From the NCBI GenBank assembly GCA_035772405.1, contig JAYKKM010000201.1, positions 275,001-339,000 of the forward strand: a stretch of 64,000 bases of DNA. Direction: 5' to 3'. This document shows, piece by piece, positions 52,572 through 63,456 of this stretch. Position 1 is the stretch's first letter; every line of letters begins with the position of its first letter. A program made the translations under genes and the position numbers. The notes beneath the pieces are model-generated. The model saw only the letters and a list, made by a program, of their open reading frames with translations, was not told where the DNA came from and did no database searches. The stretch is from Chrysogorgia sp. JL179-B06. Its lineage: Eukaryota; Cnidaria; Anthozoa; Scleralcyonacea; Chrysogorgiidae.

Positions 52572-53464
52572 CTAAAAAGTTTACATATAATATATATATA
52601 GTACAATCTACAGACACATGTTTCGTTGTTCCACAGCTCGTCAGTGTAGCTTGGTACAATCTACAGTAGATATGGCATGAGAACTATTTATACCCAAGAG
52701 ATTGCCGGTGACAACCGCTTGTGGGACAATAGGGCCAGAGTGCTCAAACTACCACAAGGGTGGGTCATTATTACTCATATTATTATTAGTAGTGGTAGTA
52801 ATACCATGATCGCCTCTGATTCTTTTGTTCTCCGAGGGAATGTAAACATCGTATTTCCCTCATTGCTCATGCAAGAGGGAAATTTTTCCATTGTCTTCTA
52901 AATGTCCCTCATTCCTATGATATGCATGCGGGAAATTTAGTAGAACACAAAGGATTTCTTTGTCTTCTAATTTTCCCTCATTCAAATGCACGGCGAAAAA
53001 TCCTTTGTTTCCCACTTGCATATCATATCCAGACGGGAATCTTAGAAGACAAAGGACTCTGCCTGCAACCACGGGCTGGATAAGGTTCACAAATCTTCCC
53101 GAGGCAAAGGGGAAATTGAATCGCTAATTTCCCTCAAGTCATATGTTATTACTTATAATAATGTACATTATTATTTATTGGATTTCTCTGAGCCCAATAT
53201 TACAAAATATTTAAGTTGAGAATTCAATATTGGGTGAGACATATATATATATATATATAAACATAAACTCAAACATATTGCATCATTTGACCGACTCAGT
53301 GATTCTTCATGCGAGTCAGACTGAAAATAGATCGAGCAGTGCCTGGGCTATTTGGCAACCGCGGACAGCTGTTTCACCCTCATTGGGGCTCGTCAGCACG
53401 GTGAAGCCGTGTGAAGCACGGTGAAGCCGTGCTGTCTACGCAGCACTCTACTTTATATATATAT

Positions 53465-54420
53465 ATATGAATATATTAGAACTGGTGAAGTGACGGCTTG
53501 TGAAATTATATGTAATATATATGTAGATATGCATCAAGCCTACTGTATATATACCTCAGAAAACTTCCCTGACGAAAGTCCCTGACGGGAATCGAACCCG
53601 TAACCTTCTGATTGCCGGTGAGACGCTCTAACCATTGAGCCAAACTCAGATGGAGAGCGAAGGTTAATTAATGGTCCGATGTGATATGTGTGATATGCCT
53701 ACTCTTTCGAGTCTCAACATAACGTGTTCAGTTAATATTAACTGCAAGTTATATGCGAATATATTAGAACTGGTGAAGTGACGGCTTGTGAAATTATATG
53801 TAATATATATACAGTATGTAGATATGAATCAAGCCTATATATACCTCGAAAAATATAGAAAAACTTTCTGAGTCCCTGACAGGAATCGAATCCGTAACCT
53901 TCTGATTGCCGGTGAGATGCTCTAACCAGTAGTAGGCATATCACACATATCACATCGGACCATTAATTAACCTTCGCTCTCCATCTGAGTTTGTGTGGCT
54001 CAATGGTTAGAGTGTCTCACCGGCAATCAGAAGGTTACGGGTTCAATTCCCATCAGGGACTCAGAAACTTTTTCTGAGGTATATAGGCTTGATGCATATC
54101 TACATATATATATTACATATAATTTCACAAGTCGTCACTACACCAGTTCTAATATATTCACATGTAACTTGCAATTAATATTAACTGAACACGATACGTT
54201 GAGACTCGAAAGAATAGGCATATCACACATATCACATCGGACCATTAATTAACCTTTGCTCTCCATCTGAGTTTGTGTGGCTCAATGGTTAGAACGTCTC
54301 ACCGGCAATCAGAAGGTTACGGGTTCGACTCCCGTCGGACTCAGAACATTTTTCTAAGGTATATATAGGCTTGATGCATATCTACATATATATATTACAT
54401 ATATACAGTATATATATATA
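53465..54420. repeat. Cluster of four tRNA-like repeat copies in inverted array
   Basis: tRNA-like cores at 53577-53649 (minus), 53870-53928 (minus, 5' cut), 53985-54064 (plus) and 54269-54342 (plus). Each has A box TGGCTCAATGGTTAGAG and B box GGTTACGGGTTCGATTCCC, with arms closing CTGAGTT/GACTCAG. All are followed by the same tail (AGGTATATATAGGCTTGATGC, TTAGAACTGGTG). The loop reads CCGGCAA, lacking the universal T before the anticodon. These are a SINE family or tRNA-derived repeat, not standard genes. Confidence 0.75.
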
Positions 54421-54429
54421 TATATATAT

Positions 54430-54460
<31 letters not shown>

Positions 54461-54572
54461 TACATATAGGGTATATATATTTATAAAATAAGTCGTGTCT
54501 TACGCACGCTGTGATTGGCCAGTTACCGTGTTTATATCAGGCTATACAACATGGATGGATTACGCCATCGTG

Positions 54573-54660
54573 ATACGCCATCAATTAGCCATCATACGCC
54601 ATCAATTAGCCATAATACGCCATCAATTAGCCATCATACGCCATCAATTAGACATCACAG
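54573..54660. repeat. 21-bp tandem repeat (ATACGCCATCAATTAGCCATC)
   Basis: Four units with single-base differences, plus partial flanking copies of the ACGCCATC core from 54561 to 54674. Confidence 0.85.
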
Positions 54661-54743
54661 CGCCATCATACGCCAGTAAGGAGAATTTAAGTGTTGATAA
54701 AAAAGATATTTGTACATTTTATTCGCTTTCTATGGGTTATTTT

Positions 54744-54952
54744 ATAAAAGAAATAGAAAACATTTTTATCCGTGTTCCCATACGTTATATAAACACTCGT
54801 GGAAGTTTGGGAGAACTCGAAAATAATCGCGTGGAAACACTCGCCCTACGGGCTCATGTTCCCACTATGATTTCTCATTCTCCCAAACTTCCACTTGTGT
54901 TTACATGTATATAACTGTATGTAAACACGGAAAATGTTTTCTATTTCTTAAA
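54744..54952. repeat. Foldback element in intron 3
   Basis: Arms beginning AAAAGAAATAGAAAACATTT and its inverse ending near 54952. Both include GTGTTTAC/GTAAACAC and GGAAGTTTGGGAGA. A related foldback lies at 56331-56494. Confidence 0.7.
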
Positions 54953-54961
54953 TATATATAA

Positions 54962-54997
<36 letters not shown>

Positions 54998-55097
54998 TAT
55001 ATATAGTATACATATATATATAGTATATATATTGAGCAATATATAGTATATATATATTGACACACATATATATGAGGATAATAGTAATAATAATTAC

Positions 55098-56133
55098 CTT
55101 TGACACCACGTACTGGCTTCTGTGTTGTGTAAGCTTCAAGAGCATAAATACTCATTTGATCATGGCTTCGAAGGTCAGAACCACCAGGTACATCCAAATA
55201 AACTCGTGTATGTCCTCTCCCCTTTTCGATGGTCTGTCCAGGATTGTAGCACCAACTACAGCCATAACTACCATTAAACTGATGTACATTCTGCAGAGCA
55301 CATCTGGCAATACTGTCACAAGAACAAATGCATGCAAACACTCTCGAACACACTTCTTGGCCATTCCGCAACCACTTCATCCCGATGGTGGATAGTTTCC
55401 TTAATTCATGGGTAAATGGTTCCAAAAATTGTGTAATACTTGGTTTTCCAATACCAAACCAGAGGCCAATCAGAAAAATATTTTCCTTCCTTTGTTGTGG
55501 GGGAAGTTCATTAAGAATTCCCTGCAAGGGCCAGATACTAAAACTAGATGACCGAAATATGGGCACACCATCACAATTGAATGAAATGCTCATTGCATTT
55601 GGATCATTAGTTAAAGCACCATTGGCAACTGATTTGTACATCTGACCATCAAAAATATCTTCAATCGTATCAGATGCAACTTTATCCCTTCCAAAACGAT
55701 AACCCAAATCCAATGCTTCTCCATGGTGATCAAACAGTTCCTGCAACTGTTTTTCAAGTGGGAGATATATGAAAAAGTTACCTTCTTTGAGAAGATTTTT
55801 CTTTTCATATTCTCTCTCACATATCAAACAATGCATTGTGTCTGATGTGTCCAACAATGACTTACATTGTGGACAGAAAACCTTAAATTGCAGGCCATCT
55901 TTAAAAACGTTAAAGTACTTGTAAAACAGGAATTTCGTCTGGGGCAACCGAGAACTACTGGGTAAAATCAAAGTTAACAGTTTAAGTAATTGTCCTACTG
56001 CAACTCCAGTCAATTTATTACCCAGAATAAATGCCATCAGCAATAAAAGGCTTTGGCCAACAGAAACTGGAGCATTTTCATATAGCAGTTGATCAAAATC
56101 TTCTGGTTCACTACTTTCATTTGGCTGATTTTC
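55098..56133 (-). CDS. CACTA/EnSpm-type transposase, exon 3 (catalytic part)
   Basis: Acceptor TTCTTGTAG|GAAAAT at 56133/56134; donor at 55098. Contains a zinc-ribbon-like pair (FCPQCKSLL...HCLICEREY), then MSISFNCDGVPIFRSSSFSI (D of the catalytic region), WPLQGILNELPPQQR and GLWFGIGKPSITQFLEPF. Next is FACICSCDSIARCALQNVHQ (second acidic region), followed by FNGSYGCSWCYNPG. These are the conserved blocks of tnp2-type transposases. The frame is open. Confidence 0.85.
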
Positions 56134-56330
56134 CTACAAGAAATAAAAAGGCAAATAAAATTGATATAAATTTATTTCATGAACTTTTGAAAATAGATTC
56201 TGGCAAATATATGATAATTTAGGTGGTTTTTGGTTATACAGTATGTCAGTATTATACATACCAGTATACATACTATAGTGCATAATAGCATATATATAAT
56301 ATATATCTAAGAAATTGAAAATGGCCGCCC

Positions 56331-56494
56331 GTGTTTATATAGCCTGACCAGTGATGCAAACAGTTTTATAGCTGGATGGAAACACGGAGAGAGTATGGGA
56401 GAATGTGAAAGTTTATGTGAACCCGAGAGTTTACATAAGTACTTTCAAATTCAACCAAACTTTCTCCAGTGTTTGCATCAGGCTATATAAACAC
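56331..56494. repeat. Foldback element
   Basis: Arms GTGTTTATATAGCCTGA and TCAGGCTATATAAACAC at the ends, with inner matches GATGCAAAC/GTTTGCATC. Lies in intron 2 of the transposase gene. Confidence 0.7.
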
Positions 56495-56685
56495 AGAGCA
56501 TCCATTTTCTATTTCTTTTATAAAATAATAATAATAATAATATGCTGTGATGTCACAACCTAGTTTGCATAGCCTGATATAAACATGGGAACTGATCAAC
56601 CACAGCATGCATAAGATACAACTTATTTTCTAAAATATAATATATATTGTATATTATATTATTTAATAAAATAATGCATACTTAC

Positions 56686-56780
56686 ATCATTTTGGTGACC
56701 AGAAAAACCATCCTCATCATTTATTTCATTATTTTACCTTGAGTCTTCTTGCTCTTGCTCAAATAAAGAAAAAACATCAT
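56686..56780 (-). CDS. CACTA/EnSpm-type transposase, exon 2 (with in-frame TAA)
   Basis: 95 bp between TTTTGTAG|ATGATG and GAT|GTAAGT. It joins exon 1 (phase 1) and exon 3 (phase 0) correctly and encodes an acidic linker (DDVFSLFEQEQEDSR...). The codon at 56734-56736 is TAA, the only break seen in the gene. Use of the cryptic donor CAAG|GTAAAA just before it would put exon 3 out of frame. Confidence 0.6.
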
Positions 56781-57676
56781 CTACAAAAAAATATGGACCA
56801 AATTTAAGATCTGATTCCCACCTAAAATATTGATAGTTAAACAAACCAAAAGAAAACCATGCAAGCAACGAGAGCCTTTTTGATGTACGTATAGCAGGGT
56901 TCAAAATAACGGTCAGAAAATTTGCCTAATTTTGTAGGCTGTTTTTTGTAGGACGGTACTGTGGTCTACGGTCTTGTGCTTGCGTTCCATACGCTGTAAC
57001 AAAGCCACTGTATAAAGCGAAACGTGGGCACCACTACAACTTAAAAACAAAGATGGCGACAATAACAAACATGTCAGGATCATGAACTGGACAGCGATTC
57101 GGATAGTTAGTTTTCGGCCCTGAATTGCAGCTTGATCACTGCATTTGTGCAAAGGAAATCACAGGACAAAGTTATGATGGTATATACAGTGAAATCAAAA
57201 CAAATTGCCATATTACCATTCAGAAACGGAATAATTTTGATCTTGGCCAAAGCAATTTCACCCAATAACCCAAAGTTGAGTTATATTTTGAAGTTAGTTG
57301 AAATTAGAAATCGCCGGCAAGGTTCTAAAACTGCCGGCTATCACCGGGAGCCGGCTGCTATTTCGAAGCCTGTATAGAACACTAAACACTTCAACACTGA
57401 ACAACGAGCATACTATTATTATCCTGTGCCCTGTATTGTAATGGCGTGATAAACTGTGTGGGGTTTCCCTGCTACTCAGTGTAAAAGCCTTGTGAATAAA
57501 TATTTATTTATTCATTTTAATATTTATACAGCAAGCTCCATTCACCAATGGTGATTTTCAGGGAGGTGCTGTAAAGTGTCATAAACAAGCATGGTACCAT
57601 CTACAGTAATAGACTTAGTCAGATTCTGTCTGTGGACCGTTGTTACTCTAGTTTTATGGCACGACAAAAACTATAC

Positions 57677-57980
57677 CTGCATTATTTTCCAAGCCATCGT
57701 TTCTATCTGGGGTGTCCCCCAACAAGCCATCTTCTTCCTCTTCCTGGACGTTGAAATTTCTGTCAGTTGTGTCACCTTCCAGTTCTTCGTCTGAGTCAGG
57801 TAAATGCTCGTTGTTCTCTGCCGATGATTCATTTACATCGTCATTCATAACATCGCAACAACGACGCCACTTAGTAGTTTTGGGGACAACAGGGTTGTAC
57901 TCATCTTCACCAGGCATTAAATTGTAAAGCTTATATCGTCCACGTTTCTTTCCAACACTACTACCACAGGAATCCGCCAT
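57677..57980 (-). CDS. CACTA/EnSpm-type transposase, exon 1
   Basis: Starts at ATG 57978-57980 (MADSCGSSVGKKRGRYKLYN), although the frame is open further upstream. Then acidic (NDDVNESSAENNEHLPDSDE). Donor GCAG|GTATAG at 57677/57676, phase 1. The start lies 428 bp from that of the divergent BEN-like gene. Confidence 0.7.
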
Positions 57981-58408
57981 GTTGGCTATATGTGGCCGTG
58001 ACTCAAGGGATCTGGGAACAAATATAATGGCCGGATAAATTGTCCTACCCCGATATACGCACGCATGAAAATTATTAAATTTCGATAATAATTTCACATT
58101 TATAACATGTATCATTGTAGTTTGGCCTTTTCTAATAATCAGGCAATCACATTGAATAGTAAAATAAATCACCGTTAATAACGCTGAGTAAGTGAGTGAA
58201 ATGGAACACTGGAACATGGTATCGTAATGCCGACCGGTACTTTATTCCCTAACATAGCACGTGATCAGAGTGACACGTGATGTTAAGGCGCAATATTTCG
58301 TATTTTCTTTTCGCTTCGTGCTTCGCAAGAAACATTTACATCTACTGCGTCCGAAGAGATAGTCGTTTTATATACACCTGTAGAACTTTATTTAACATAA
58401 AAAACGAG
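57981..58408. promoter_or_regulatory. Shared divergent promoter region
   Basis: 428 bp between two start codons facing apart. Contains CACGTGATCAGAGTGACACGTGATG (two CACGTG E-box cores, near 58259 and 58276), which suggests a bidirectional promoter. TATA elements not obvious. Inferred from position. Confidence 0.5.
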
Positions 58409-58595
58409 ATGAAATACGCATTGGTTCATTGGACTGCTACTAATGAGACGAGTATCCTCAACGAAGATTGCGTTCGCGATAAGAGTATGCTTTCGAATCG
58501 GAAGAAAGAAGGCATGGTGTTGTTTGGCAAACCAGGAGTGAAACCGCCTAAAGGTGGCTGGAAAGCCTATTTGGCTCGCGTGATTGCTGTCAGTG
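58409..58595 (+). CDS. BEN-like domain gene, exon 1
   Basis: ATG at 58409-58411 (MKYALVHWTATNETSILNED), then a short basic-hydrophobic segment (VLFGKPGVKPPKGGWKAYLA). Donor GTG|GTAAGT after 58595, phase 1. Five exons are seen: 58409-58595, 58812-58984, 59125-59374, 62156-62427 and 63279-63456. All junctions are GT-AG and in phase, about 353 codons before the window ends. The N-terminal segment (start, V.W, W.A.V) is of the kind found before coiled coils in BEN-domain proteins of cnidarians and fish. Confidence 0.7.
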
Positions 58596-58811
58596 GTAAG
58601 TTGTATATAAATTGTTCATGACTTAGATGATAATCTACTGCTCTCTTGATGTTTAGTTAAGTCTATTTTTCACCTGGCACGATGCATATTTGGACGCCAT
58701 TACGTGTCATGAACTGCCACACAGGCTAGGACGCCACGAGTGAGCCGCTCTTTAGAATAGCAAATTAATTGCTATTAAACTTAGCTTCTTATTTCTATTT
58801 TTATATGCTAG

Positions 58812-58984
58812 ATCGATATGAAGATGTTCATGCAAAAGAAAAAGAATTTCTTAGCCTATGTTCTCCAAGAATAGATCATGAAAGTGACCAGGCGTCTACA
58901 AGCTGTATGAAGGCCGATCGCAAGCGCGGTAAAAACTCAGAGAACAACGATTCTGATTACGAAAGGCACAACACAGCTAAAGAG
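58812..58984 (+). CDS. BEN-like domain gene, exon 2
   Basis: ATGCTAG|ATCGAT to AAAGAG|GTGTGT. Encodes a charged linker (DRYEDVHAKEKEFLSLCSPR...SENNDSDYERHNTAKE). Joins exon 1 in phase 1 and exon 3 in phase 0. Confidence 0.7.
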
Positions 58985-59124
58985 GTGTGTATTAAAATAA
59001 TATATGTTGTGGGGTAATTTTGATTTTGCCCAAGATCAAAGAAAATGTATATATATATGAAAAATGGCTGTTCACCAAAACTTAATATAATGTTTTGTTT
59101 GATATACTTTTTTTAATATTGTAG

Positions 59125-59374
59125 AGAATGGTTCCTAAGAATGCCAAAAAACAAGCAGAAACTGAAGCCTACAAAAAACTGCTAAATAATATGAAAACCA
59201 CCTGTGATAATAATATGAAAACCACCAGTGATTTCACATCTGATACTGATCAGGTCAGTGATACAGATAGTGAAGAGCCAGATCTGAATAAGAATGAGAA
59301 AATACACATGGCCATAAAAGATTTGCAAAAGGAAATTGCTCAGCTCAGAAAGGAGAACACAGAATTTCAAAATA
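59125..59374 (+). CDS. BEN-like domain gene, exon 3 (coiled coil)
   Basis: Acceptor TTGTAG|AGAATG; donor AATA|GTAAGT. Contains a tandem pair NNMKTTCD/NNMKTTSD and ends in a heptad-type helix (AIKDLQKEIAQLRKENTEFQ), a probable dimerisation coil. Confidence 0.7.
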
Positions 59375-59465
59375 GTAAGTTGACTTGTATTGCATTTGTC
59401 AAATTATTAATTAGTCAGTGTGTTGGTATTTATCTAGTTATTTAGGCAAGGTATTGGCATACTTA

Positions 59466-59975
59466 TGCACTAGTCAGTGGAAAGGCCCGCACCCCCCTAC
59501 CCGGGGAATACCAGGGCATTAGACCAAGGCGTGTACTAAATTGATATAATTCCCTGATATACGTGGCATTCTCACGCATCTAAACACAATTAATGCCCTG
59601 CCCCCAGGGCCATATAAATGAGCCATCAGAAATGATTCAAACAATTATTTTATTATCAACAAGAATGTCAAGATTAAAAATTATGTCATAATCAATATAA
59701 ACTATTGTTTAGCTTTAAATACAATATCTGATGTGATCAATTACTGTTCTCTGTGTCTCCATGTTCTCCATATTGGATTCCAAATCTTAGCTGACTGAGC
59801 ATTCAAACCCAGTCTTCCAACCTTGTCTGCCAATAGTCCCCGGTCATAATGACATATGTTGCTATTGTTGTCAGAAGCCCCCGGTACCATGTGGCGTAAA
59901 AGATGGTCTAATCCGCCTATAAATGCCGGCTATTCCCCAGGTATGGGGGTACGGGGCTTTCCACTGACTAGTGCA
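59466..59975. mobile_element. MITE with TTA target duplication, 510 bp
   Basis: Inverted ends TGCACTAGTCAGTGGAAAGG over about 45 bp, flanked by TTA at 59463-59465 and 59976-59978. Within intron 3 of the BEN-like gene. Pieces of similar GGGGTGGGGAAT sequence occur near 60710 and 60955. Confidence 0.8.
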
Positions 59976-59999
59976 TTATATAGTAATGTACTAGAAGTT

Positions 60000-62155
60000 A
60001 CTATCTGTCTCGAAATCAAAGGCAGTTGTGATATTGTGCAAAATTGCAAAAATAAGTGATCGGCTTATTGAAGTCAAAGTCACAGTGGAGGCAATACATC
60101 CTTGTACATGTACTCATGTGGTGTATAAAATACTTGCTCGGCTATATATTTAACAATTTCCTTATATATATTTAACAATAACTATATATTTAACAAATTT
60201 AACAATAGCTAATTTAACAATAACTATATATTTAACAATTCGTCCCCATGGGGACGTGAAATAAAGTATGTATGTATACCATGAGCTTGAGTCGTATATG
60301 AGCTCATATTCCTGTTTTGGCAATTATTTAATCTACAACAAGAGCAATGGTACAATTGCTTTATTATATAGCCAAACACTTAGTCAGTTTGGGGTTTCTT
60401 TATAAAACCCCATTGATTTCAGCTTTTGTTGGCCAAAAAAAAACACCATCATCTTGTTTTTCTCTACTGCTAGGATATAAGGTGATAGCCTGGTAGTAGA
60501 GGAGCTTATGAAATTGTGAGATAGCTCATATCTTACTAGTAGCTATATAATAAATATAGTTAGACGATTAGCAGGAATACTAAATATACCGTAAGTGATA
60601 TATTGGTGCAGAACATTACAGTCAGTTACAGTGTTTATACAAGGCTACCATAATAGTAGTCCCCATTTTGCCAATTTGTATTTTAATTCTTAAATATTTT
60701 ATACTTCCTGGGGTGGGGAATTTTGTTGACCGTCTGGTCCCAGGGAATATAAAACCTGAACACAAAGGATATTGGGGTGAAAGATGGTGTCAAACAGCAA
60801 CCAGTTTCTTAAAATTTTCTCTGGAAAAACTTGTGCATTTGTTGCTGACTAGTTGGAAGAAAAAGTATTTCTAAGCTGATTCCTGTGATCTTTACAACTT
60901 GTTAAATGTACATGTATATAACAAACTTTTTTAGTTTTTGTCAATTTTGTCCCCGGGGTGGGGAATTACATTTAAAATTATTTTTTTCTTACCCGGGAGC
61001 AGGGAAAGTGCAATTAAGTAATATTAAATTTGCAAATCCCCAGGGGCGATGGTAACAGCAAGAATTGAACCATGTATACACCGTAAGTGGGCGCCGCCTT
61101 AACAGGATCCTAAATAGAATTCTGAAGTTTCTCTAAACATGATGCTAACGAATCTTGAAATATCCTGTAGATATATTGCTAAACCATAAGAACAGACCCT
61201 TACAAAATCTCCTCAATTGTCTTTCAAATGTCATGTTACTTATTGCCTGATTAAATAATCTTGTTTGTCTATCACTTTGAACTATTAAACTTACATCACA
61301 GTGAAGCTTCCCACTTCTGTGGTCTTTTCTGTATTATGGTATTACTGCCAAACATTTACACAAGTTCTGTAGCTGCTACTGCTTACTTTTTGAGTTTTTG
61401 AAATGTAGAACAGACTGCAGAAGTGTGAAGTGTAATTTTGACACAATTTCAGCAACAATTTAACTAATTAAAAGAATTGCTTTTACAGTTTTTGCTTATC
61501 TTGTTCTTGAGTTATTCAAGGTTGGCTAATATGACATATGATGTCACAAGTTGTACCCACCATTATGACGAATCTGAAAATGAAGCATATCTTCAAAACT
61601 ATTGTTCGAAACTTTGCACAAGTATACAGGTCACTAAATTGAATATCCCACATCAATATTATTGTTGCCATAGTGATACATTAATTTCCAGACTTCTTTC
61701 TTTCTAAAGCAAAAAAATCTATTTTCTAGTATGCCTTACAAAGATTTCGATGTGAAGTTGCCCTTTTTTGTTGGCAATGCTATTAAAAATATACTTCACT
61801 AGTCCACAGCCAAAATGCAGAAAATAGAGGTTTTTTAAAGGATGAACGGAGCCTGGGACTAATCCGTTACTATAGCAATGATAAAGTTGAACTTGTGCGA
61901 AGTTTGAAGCAATTTTATTCAATAGTTTCTAAGATATGCTTCATTTTCAGATGATGGGTACACCGTGTGACATCATAGGTCATATTACACAACCTTGAAA
62001 AACTAAAAGAACAAGATGAGATATGCAAACACTGCAAAAAGCCATTCTTTATCGTTTTATGAGTTCTGTAAAATAAACCAATAAGAAAGTCATCTCAATT
62101 TTCGTTTCACATGCCCTTTAAAACTGTTAATAGCTACAGTGTAATTTTTTTGTAG
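60000..62155. other. Rest of intron 3 of the BEN-like gene
   Basis: No exon recognised. Contains TATATATTTAACAAT tandem units (60145-60240), MITE-like fragments near 60650-61070, and an inverted repeat pairing 61480-61720 with 61720-62060 (TTTTTAGTTTTTCAAGGTTG-type arms). Open frames here lie in these repeats. Confidence 0.5.
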
Positions 62156-62427
62156 GACTTCCTGATCTTCTTGCTGAAGCACTGAATTCAAACGTAATGT
62201 TGAAGAAGTTGAGCAGTGCTAATTTTCCAAACTCAGATTTGGGTAGGAAAAGACTATTTTCAACAACTGGTATGTACCCCAAAAGTAGCTCAACACCAGT
62301 GAGTAAAAGACCAAGCAAGCCTCGTGATTCTGAAAGTAGTGAGACTTCCAACGAAAATTGTAGTAAACTAAACAATGATCAACCGAAAGAAACAGTACCA
62401 TCATCATCATCAAGCTTACAATTATCA
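62156..62427 (+). CDS. BEN-like domain gene, exon 4
   Basis: Acceptor TTTGTAG|GACTTC, donor TTATCA|GTAAGT. Encodes LPDLLAEALNSNVMLKKLSS and a serine-rich linker (KPRDSESSETSNENCSKLNN). Phases fit exons 3 and 5. Confidence 0.7.
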
Positions 62428-62450
62428 GTAAGTTTTTTGTTTGTTTAGAA

Positions 62451-62543
62451 AATTGTCTGCTACTCAAGCTTTTAATGCAAACTCAGAAAAATATTTCTGA
62501 CATTTTTCTGGGTTTGCATTAAAAGCTTGAGTAGCAAACAATT
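62451..62543. repeat. Near-perfect 42-bp-arm hairpin
   Basis: Arms 62451-62492 and 62502-62543 (AATTGTCTGCTACTCAAGCT...) with two mismatches and a 9-bp loop. A tiny foldback just after exon 4. Confidence 0.85.
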
Positions 62544-62712
62544 TACCATGGTCCATGTTGAAATAATCAAGCTGCAAATCACCAATATATATATCTGATA
62601 TAAATATATACAGATATGTTGAGTCTGCATATTTAGTAGTACAATTATGAGTAAGTTGTGTCTATATACAGTATATATATATTAATTAATTAATATGAGA
62701 GAGTAATATAGC

Positions 62713-63190
62713 CTTGAAGTTGTATTTTTCGCAACTGGTTTGGTCTTAAAATGTATATATTCCAACACTCGAAATTTTCCTTCACCATAAATCCTTAGTA
62801 CCTGTAATTTAATCGAGTGAAATGCCAAATATTATAATATACCCAGAATCTTATCGCGGCATTACCACCACTATATATACAGAACTCGTGACTAGGCTCT
62901 CGGCAACGGCTTCCGTAGTCCAGTGGTCAGAGCACTAGCAATCGCAGGGTTGCGGGTTCAATTCGAGCCAGAAGGCCTTGAAGTTGCATTTTTCGCATGT
63001 ATACAGTATATTATTGTCTTTATTTATGTATCTGTATAATATATGTTTGTGGGTATATTACATGTAATATTTGGCATTTCGCTTGATTAAACTACATGTT
63101 ATAAGGATTTATGATGAAAATTTCGAGTGTTGGAATATATACATTTTAAGACCAAACCGGGACCAGTTGCGAGAAATGCAACTTGTAAGT
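62713..63190. repeat. Foldback element enclosing a tRNA-like sequence
   Basis: Arms of about 120 bp (62713-62835 and 63073-63190) share AAATTTTCCTTCACCATAAA and TATATTCCAACACTCGAAAT. Between them, at 62908-62978, is a tRNA-like core: A box GTAGTCCAGTGG, B box GGTTGCGGGTTCAATTC, and arms GGCTTCC/AGAAGGCC. It lacks a normal anticodon arm, so it is tRNA-derived, not a gene. Confidence 0.7.
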
Positions 63191-63278
63191 TTGTGTTTAT
63201 CTGCTGCCTAAAATATTATATTAATTATATATTATTTGGCTTTTTAGATTATAACTGAGAATATTATTTCAATTTCAG

Positions 63279-63456
63279 GATCTTATTGACTCTGTTCAAA
63301 TGGCTGAAATCCAACGGTGTACAAATGCAAAAAAGATGACGTCCAGTTTACTGTCTGCCTTATTTGGCAAAAAGATTCTGGCCGAGTCATCTGTCACTGG
63401 GAAGAGCAAAGAAGGCCGCCCTGCTCTGGACCGTATGAAGGTTGAAGTAGTAATAG
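63279..63456 (+). CDS. BEN-like domain gene, exon 5 (start of BEN-like domain)
   Basis: Acceptor ATTTCAG|GATCTT; donor AATAG|GTCAGT. The segment MTSSLLSALFGKKILAESSV followed by GRPALDRMKVEVVI fits the first half of a BEN domain (hydrophobic-x-LF...LA-x-SS-x-x-G...LD-x-x-K-x-x-x-I). The rest should lie beyond 64000. BEN domains bind DNA. Confidence 0.65.

Larger units (their letters stand above)
52572..55097 (-). other. Intron 3 of the transposase gene, filled with repeats
   Basis: Donor AAAG|GTAATT at 55098/55097 and acceptor at 52572. Contains the tRNA-like repeat cluster (53465-54420), long (TA)n tracts, a 21-bp tandem repeat and a foldback element. No extra exon is needed to keep the frame. 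Confidence 0.7.

Noticed and set aside
54901..55097. C-terminal extension of the transposase ORF (TA-rich, Tyr/Ile repeats)
   Set aside because: It is intron read-through into (TA)n; the GT donor at 55097 and exon 4 acceptor keep frame and domain order.
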